From the NCBI RefSeq assembly GCF_050624435.1, contig NC_134547.1, forward strand, positions 29,746,419 to 29,810,418: DNA of 64,000 nt, read 5' to 3'. The translations under genes and the position numbers were made by a program. Below the pieces are notes generated by a model. The model had not been told where the DNA came from, did no database searches, and saw only the letters and a list, made by a program, of their open reading frames with translations. Source of the DNA: Tenrec ecaudatus. Its lineage: Eukaryota > Chordata > Mammalia > Afrosoricida > Tenrecidae. Shown in pieces: positions 58,358 through 64,000 of this stretch. How positions within the stretch are numbered: position 1 is the first letter of the stretch; each line of letters opens with the position of its first letter.

Positions 58358-58560
58358 CCCAAAATCATTTTATTGGGAGTTAATACAGATAGATCAAGCA
58401 GGATTGTAACAATTGCGACCACAAGCAGTTTCAGAATCAAAACATCCTTTTCCTTCTTGAACTCCTTGACATCAGTTCCCTTTTTACCAACCCCATTCTC
58501 CACCCCTACCCCCTGATCGCCCCCAGAAACCCTTATTCTACTTGCTGGTACTGTAGACTC
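58358..58560 (-). mobile_element. LINE-like 3'-end repeat, diverged
   Basis: 'aaaatcattttattgggagt' then 'ccttgacatcagttccc'; an older or divergent member. Confidence 0.7.
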
Positions 58561-58767
58561 ATCAATCCTGGGTTTCATCTACTGGAAGACAGAAAAACAA
58601 AAATTCAAGAGGGCTACCCCAATGACAAAACACATCTGAATAAACCCCAATATAAGCAAACAAAAAAATACCAAAAATGAGGTAGGTAGGTTTGGGTTCC
58701 ATTCTGGCTTGAAGCCCTGTTATTTGCAAAAAGGAAGCCTTATGGCTTTTTTTTTTTTCTCCAAGTT

Positions 58768-58892
58768 GTTCACTTTGGGCTGGTAGTGTCAGGTCTGCAG
58801 TTTGAAACTACCAGACCGGTTCAAGGAAGAAATAAGGCTTTCTACTTATGTAAGGAAATAGCCTCAGAAACCCACAGGGGCAGCTCAAACTG
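58768..58892 (+). repeat. AfroSINE, partial
   Basis: 'tttgggctggtagtgtcagg' to 'aacccacaggggcagctcaa'. Confidence 0.65.
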
Positions 58893-59635
58893 GAACAAAC
58901 AAACAGAACTCAAACCTACTGCTATCAGGTTGATTCCGACTCATAGCAACCCTATATTGGGTTTCCGAGATACAAATCTTTCCGGGGGCAGCCAGTCTTA
59001 TATCACTGCCCGCTACCCCCCCATCAAACCAGTGTTGACTGGGGGTCTGAACTGTTGACCATGAGGTTAACAACCCAACTCATAATCACTGCAGAGTGTG
59101 ATACCAGGTATGGCAGTTACATAACCTCCTGTCAACTTGAGTGAAGGAGTGGAATCTAGACAGTCAATCAGGTCATAGCCAATGAGGCTTCGGTGTGGGC
59201 ATGGCCTTCTCCTGAGGATTCTGGGAGCTCCTGTCTTCCTCTTTGGAGGCAGGACACACTCTCCCTATGAGGCATTCCTATTGACAAGACACATTGAGCC
59301 ATGCTGATCCCAGCCAGAGCGCTGGAGCTGGAGGAGCCACGTGAAAATCCACACCAATACTGAGGTGCTTCCACTGCCACTGGATCCACAAGATTTTCCA
59401 CCTACAGGCCTGTGATCTTCCTGCATTTGGTATCACTGCATGTGTTGCATGAGTCTGAAGAGGAGTTTATAGACTGGTATTGGACATATGGGCTAATATC
59501 AGACTTATGGACTTGATCTGGACTGGGCTGTTTTAATATACAATTACGCTTTGATATAAAGCTCTTTCTTATACACAAGTGTCTAATGAATTTGTTTCTC
59601 CAGTCAACCCAGACACACAACACCAGGGCTCCTTC
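58893..59635 (-). repeat. AfroSINE with an LTR-like element at its 5' end
   Basis: Reads 'ctgctatcaggttgattccg' to 'aactcataatcactgca', then resumes 'caccagggctcctt' beyond the LTR-like insert. Confidence 0.75.
59100..59622. mobile_element. LTR-like element nested in AfroSINE
   Basis: 'ctcctgtcaacttgagtgaa' near one end, 'tttgtttctccagtcaaccc' near the other. Same group as 24709-25129 and, inverted, 60753-61225. Borders within a few bases; duplication unclear. Confidence 0.65.
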
Positions 59636-60067
59636 AAACTAGACTAGCAACCATCTGGTTCCTACATGGCTAGACCCTTAATCTACATGCACACTAATTT
59701 ACAGCAACCCTGGGGCGGGGGCGGGGGACGAAGAAACGGCGGTGCAGAAAGAAAAGGTTGATTGCCTTGCTCAAGGCCGCGTGGCTTACGAAGGTTTAGA
59801 ACCCAGCACTGTGCAGGACTGAGTCAGAAACATGGATACTTTATGTTGTGAGGAACCAGAGCCAGTCCCAACCTATAGCGACGCTGTGTAGTGTGTCCTG
59901 AGCCATAGCACCATTGTTATGTTGGAGCCCATTGTTGCAGCCAATGGGCCAACTCGTCTCCCTGAGGGTCTCCCCTTTTCTCACGGACCCTATACTTTAC
60001 CCAATCTCATGGCTGGTCTCTCCGAAGAACACATTCAAAGTATAGTAAGTCGAGTGTCATCACCTCT

Positions 60068-60268
60068 TAGGAGCCCTGGAGGCATAGTCGTCACACATTG
60101 GGTTGCTAACCACAAGGTCGATAGTTCAAAATTACCAGTGGTTCCAAGGGAGAAAGATGGGGCAGTCTGTTCCCACAGACTAGCTAGTTTCAGGAACCCA
60201 CAGGGGCAGTTCTACCCTGTCCTCTAGGGTTGCTATGAGTTGGCATTGACTCAATGGTATCCCCTTGC
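60068..60268 (+). repeat. AfroSINE nested in RTE
   Basis: 'ggagccctggaggcatagtc' to 'gttggcattgactcaatggt'; complete copy. Confidence 0.92.
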
Positions 60269-60752
60269 CTTTAAGGAGCATTTGGCTGTACTTCGAGACA
60301 GATGTTTGTTCTTTCAGCAGTACTTTGCATATTCCTCGCCAGTACTGTAATTCAAGTGTATCAGTTCTTTCAGTCTTTTTTATTCATTGTCCAGTTTTCA
60401 TATGCATATGAGGTGAATGGAAATTCCATGGTTTGGGTCAGGCACACCTTAGTCCTCCAAATGAGTTCCTTGTTTAACACTGCACATTCACCCAATGCAA
60501 TATGTGCTTTGATTTCTTGACAGCCATATCCATGAGCATTGATTGTGGATCCAAGTAAAGTGAAATCTTTGACAATTTCAGTCTGTAATTCATTTACCAT
60601 GATATTGTCTATTGCTGTGAGGATTTTAGTTTTCTCTACACCAAATTGCAGTCTCTACTGAAGGCTGCAGTCTTCCAATTTGACAAGGGCTTCAAGTCCT
60701 CACTTTCAGCAAGCAAAGTTGTGCCATCCACATCCTGCTGCTTGTTAATAAG

Positions 60753-61225
60753 TGTTAGTTCGGGTTGACTAGAGAAATAAACTCATGGCCATTCGTATAT
60801 GTGTAAGAGACATAAACCAGAGTAACTGTATATTAAAACATTCCTGCCCAGTCCAGATCAAGATTATAAGTCCAATAATAAACCGTATGTCCCATACTAT
60901 AGATTCTTCAGACTCACACAACACATGCAATGACGCCAAATGCAGGAAGATCACAGGCCAGTGGGTGGAGTCTGTGGAGCCAGTGGCAGTGGAAGCATCG
61001 CCAGAGTTCTGGCTGCCATCAGCGTGGCTCCTTGTGGCTTGTCCAGCTGAAAGACCAAGGCAGAGAGTCTGGCCAACTCCAGGGGTAAAGAGGAAGTTCC
61101 CAGAATCCTCATGAGAAGGTCACGCTCACACAGAGGCATTATTGGCTAAGACCTGATTGACAGGCTGGACACCACCCCTTTACTCATAATACTCTCAAAT
61201 TGATTGAGAATATGTCGCTACTACA
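60753..61225. mobile_element. LTR-like element with 5-bp target duplication, nested in RTE
   Basis: 473 bases beginning TGTTAGTTCGGG and ending CGCTACTACA. Flanked by ataag at 60748-60752 and 61226-61230. RTE sequence is continuous across the junction once the insert is removed. Confidence 0.85.
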
Positions 61226-61640
61226 ATAAGCCTTATTCTAATCCCAGTGTTGCATCCTTTTTCATGTCGTACAGCTTCTCAAGATGATCAGCTCCGCATA
61301 CTGACTGAGCAGTATGGTGACAGCATACAACCCTATTGCACACCTTCCTTTTTAACCTTGTTCTGTTTGAGTCACAGCCTCTTGCTCTAAGTTCTGCATG
61401 CACACGGTGAAATGTTTGGGAATTGCCATTCTTTGCAAAATTATCCAGCTTATTAAGTACACAGTCAAATGATTTTGCAGGGAAATACAAGTAAACATCT
61501 TTTTGGTGTGTCCTCTTCTGAATCCATCTTAGATTTCTGGCAGCTTGTGTCCGTACTACTTCAATGGTTTTTGAATTCTCTTCAAGTGTTACTTGCATGT
61601 CATGTTGATATTGTTAGGTAATTCCCACAGTTTTCTCTAT

Positions 61641-62689
61641 TTCATTTAATCGTCTGTTTTATATCACTATTTTACATTTAACAAATGGAGGTTATAAGAG
61701 TGCTCCAATAGGTTACAAAAAGGGAGAGCCAAACTCTGTCCCGATCAGTGGAGGTCATGAGCATAAACCCCTGCACCTGTACACTAGGCACCTACTGTGG
61801 TACCATTTTTCTGTTGCAATTACAAAGTGATTTTTAAGATATGGCTACAGAACACAGGAGCCTGTGTACTAGTCTATGAAGATGGAGCACAGGGTCAATC
61901 CAGCAGGGCACTGAGACAAGGAGCCTGGCTTAGGGAGGGAGTTTTTAAGCGACAGTGATATTCTTCATGGACTCCAGTAGCGCCATCAGAGGCAATGCTG
62001 CTTACCAAGGTGCTCCCACTCCAGGCACTTCATGAGCAAAGACTAAGGCAAAACCACTGGGTCCCATAGCGGTTCAATTATTTCAGCCAGTTTTTTTAAG
62101 AATGTTAGCTGTGGAAGAAAAAACACAGCTTGGTATTTGAACATCGTTCTGTTGTACTCTTTTCTCAGACGCTCGAAATAGAACTAACACCTTTTATGGT
62201 TGGAACTATGGAATTTAAAAATAAACGCTACAGATGTAAATGAAGAGCAAGAAATGTGAACTGATGTGCTTATTTTGGTAAAATGTTGCCACATTGTGTC
62301 TGAAATATGGATACTAAAATTATTAAAATGGTAGGTAGAAAAACACCCCCACCCTGGAGATGTGTACTGAAGTGACAAGAAGCTTTCAAGTAAGTGTCAA
62401 GGGCTAAGAAAAGACCTGAAAAACAAGTAACATGTTCTGTTTCGTTGAAGGTCTCTCTAGGTCAGTTTCCCATTGTGCCTGCATTCAAGATAACACACTT
62501 CACCTTGAGAAGCATGTTGGATGTCTCCTGATACCAGCAAAGAAATTTCTTTAAACCAAGGACAAAGCTGAGAAATCTGAAAGATGAAAAAGTTGGGTCT
62601 GAGCTTATGGCCAAAGATTATTTACTGATGTGTGTAAATAAAACTCCATCTAGTGTGTAAAGTCTTTTAAAAAGTCTTGGTACCTTCCA
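61641..62689. other. Unclassified intergenic sequence
   Basis: Nothing recognised. Confidence 0.45.
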
Positions 62690-63045
62690 AGTATTACTGT
62701 AGAAGCACCTGCTTTATTAGAAATACCATGGTGTGAGTCAGGCACACCTTAGCCCCCAATGTCGTATTTTTGCTTGACAACACTAAGTAGGCAATATGCA
62801 GATTTACCTAACGCAATGCATCATTTGATCTTCTGACTGCTGCTTCCACGAGCATTAATTATGGATCCAAGCAAGCAAGATGAAATCCTTTGACAACTCC
62901 AGTCTTTTCTGTTTATCATGTGACCTACTAGTCCATTTGCTAGGATTTGGGTCTTCTTTACATCGAGTTGTAAACCGTACAGAAGGCTGCGATCCGTGAC
63001 CAGCATTGACAAAGGCTTCAAGTCCTCATTTTCAGCAGCCGAGGA
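62690..63045 (-). mobile_element. RTE1-type LINE, antisense fragment
   Basis: 'ggtgtgagtcaggcacacct', 'aattatggatccaagcaagc' and 'caaaggcttcaagtcctcat' are collinear RTE C-terminal/RT blocks. Confidence 0.8.
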
Positions 63046-63105
63046 ATCGGCAGCGCCTCATTTGGTCACTGTGAGTCAGAACCAACTCGAAGGCGTCCAA
63101 CAGCC
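63045..63105 (+). repeat. AfroSINE/RTE tail fragment
   Basis: 'cactgtgagtcagaaccaac' then 'tcgaaggcgtccaaca'. Confidence 0.45.
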
Positions 63106-63481
63106 CGCGCCCGCTTCCTGCCCGGTTCTGCAGGTTGGCGTACATGTGACCTAAGCGTGGAACACACAGAGTAAGTAAAACGGCGTGAATTCGGCTGACT
63201 GAGGCAGTACCCCAGGCAACGTCGACAAGCTCTGCTACATTTTTCATATATGTATGAATATGTATACATACACACACACACACACTGAACTATATATTTT
63301 ACGTAAAACAAATATACAAATTACATTTAAAAGCATTTTCAAAGCTAAAGATTTGCTATCTTCTACTTTTGTGAGGAAAATATTTAAAGATTGACTGTTC
63401 ACTATTAGAGGGGTGGGGAAATCAAGATTACAGTTAGAATCTTACAAATAATTTATGATTCAAATGATTAACCCAAATAAA
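63106..63481. other. Unclassified intergenic sequence with (AC)n tract
   Basis: (AC)8 at about 63270-63285, otherwise nothing recognised. Confidence 0.5.
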
Positions 63482-63652
63482 AACCAAACCAAACACATTG
63501 CTATCCAACTGATTCTGACCCACAGCAGCCTGATATAGTTTCCAAGGCTATAAATCTTCATGGGAAGAGAGACTCACCTTTCACCTGCAAAGCAGCTGGT
63601 GGGTTTGAACCTTGTGAGTAGCAGTCCAGTGCTTCAACAGTGCTACAATGAT
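63482..63652 (-). repeat. AfroSINE
   Basis: 'tatccaactgattctgaccc' to 'agcagctggtgggtttgaac' and an eroded 5' end. Confidence 0.8.
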
Positions 63653-63925
63653 TAAACTAAACAATGCATTTATTAGACTACTACCAGAGATATGAAGTCC
63701 ATCCTCTGCCAACACAGCACACCAACTGCATGTTGATAAACATGGAGGGCTCTTCATTGGTTCAGTCACTTGACTTCTCTAATGTAAACAACACACTAAG
63801 TACATCTTGTCACATGACACCAGTCAAAACCAGAAACTTCTCTACATTTCTGTAAGGCCAGACTTTTCTCATTTTACATTTTCACTTATCAGTTTAGAAG
63901 AAATCTATGTAGTATCTAAATATTA

Positions 63926-64000
63926 GATGCTGTTAGGTCAGTTGATTCATAGTGACCCTATGTACACCAGAACCAAACCCTGCTCAGTCATGTGTGATCT
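63926..64000 (-). mobile_element. RTE1-type LINE, antisense 3' tail running off the window
   Basis: 'tgttaggtcagttgattcat' then 'agtgaccctatgtacacc' is the antisense start of an RTE tail. The rest lies beyond 64000. Confidence 0.65.

Larger units (their letters stand above)
59850..61640 (-). mobile_element. RTE1-type LINE, antisense, with two nested insertions
   Basis: RTE pieces at 59850-60067 (tail), 60269-60752 (C-terminal region and end of RT) and 61231-61640 (RT). The minus-strand frame near 61.5 kb reads QKDVYLYFPAKSFDCV, the RTE motif with the conserved F-D-C-V core. The inserts are an AfroSINE and an LTR-like element. Confidence 0.88.

Noticed and set aside
1-64000. Prokaryotic features, CRISPR arrays or a novel gene cluster
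   Set aside because: The DNA is intron- and repeat-rich mammalian sequence. Regularly spaced identical repeats with unique spacers were not seen.
48060-64000. Exons of a second gene, such as a neighbour upstream of DPY19L3
   Set aside because: Human synteny would place ZNF507 on this side, but no zinc-finger or other conserved frame is visible within the window.

Overview
The window is mammalian nuclear DNA, almost certainly from an afrotherian and most likely a tenrec such as Echinops telfairi. Three things point there: dozens of AfroSINEs, RTE retrotransposons of the afrotherian RTE1 type, and several SPIN hAT transposons. SPIN is known in tenrecs but, as far as I recall, not in elephants. 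The species call is an inference from repeat content.

Only one protein-coding gene is recognised: the 5' part of DPY19L3, an endoplasmic reticulum C-mannosyltransferase, on the minus strand. It starts in a CpG island near 46.85-47.96 kb. It has a probable non-coding first exon (donor at 47324/47323), exon 2 with the start codon (44786-44924), exon 3 (40999-41132) and exon 4 (4456-4546). The three coding segments join in frame (phases 1 and 0) and give about 109 codons, the cytosolic N terminus and first membrane segment. The rest of the gene lies beyond position 1. Intron 3 is about 36 kb and makes up most of the window.

Nearly everything else is transposon-derived. RTE1 copies lie at 1-376, 10.8-13.5 kb, 23.6-24.6 kb, 27.9-28.4 kb, 28.57-33.55 kb (almost full length, holding three nested insertions), 59.85-61.64 kb, 62.7-63.0 kb and at the right edge. 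A LINE-like non-coding 3'-end family, with AATAAA near its end, occurs about 17 times, including two copies of about 2 kb (6.19-8.24 and 19.17-21.2 kb). Old L1 ORF2/3' fragments, L2, a mariner relic, a MER-type hAT, five SPIN copies, one solo ERV LTR with a 6-bp target duplication and seven LTR-like elements make up most of the remainder. Insertions inside insertions give a relative chronology.

From about 48 to 64 kb the DNA is upstream of DPY19L3 and appears intergenic. No RNA gene, CRISPR array or prokaryotic feature was seen. I did not find a previously undescribed biological system. The most unusual material is in the transposon biology: SPIN, the nested RTE, and the 2-kb non-coding retroelement with coincident 5' ends.
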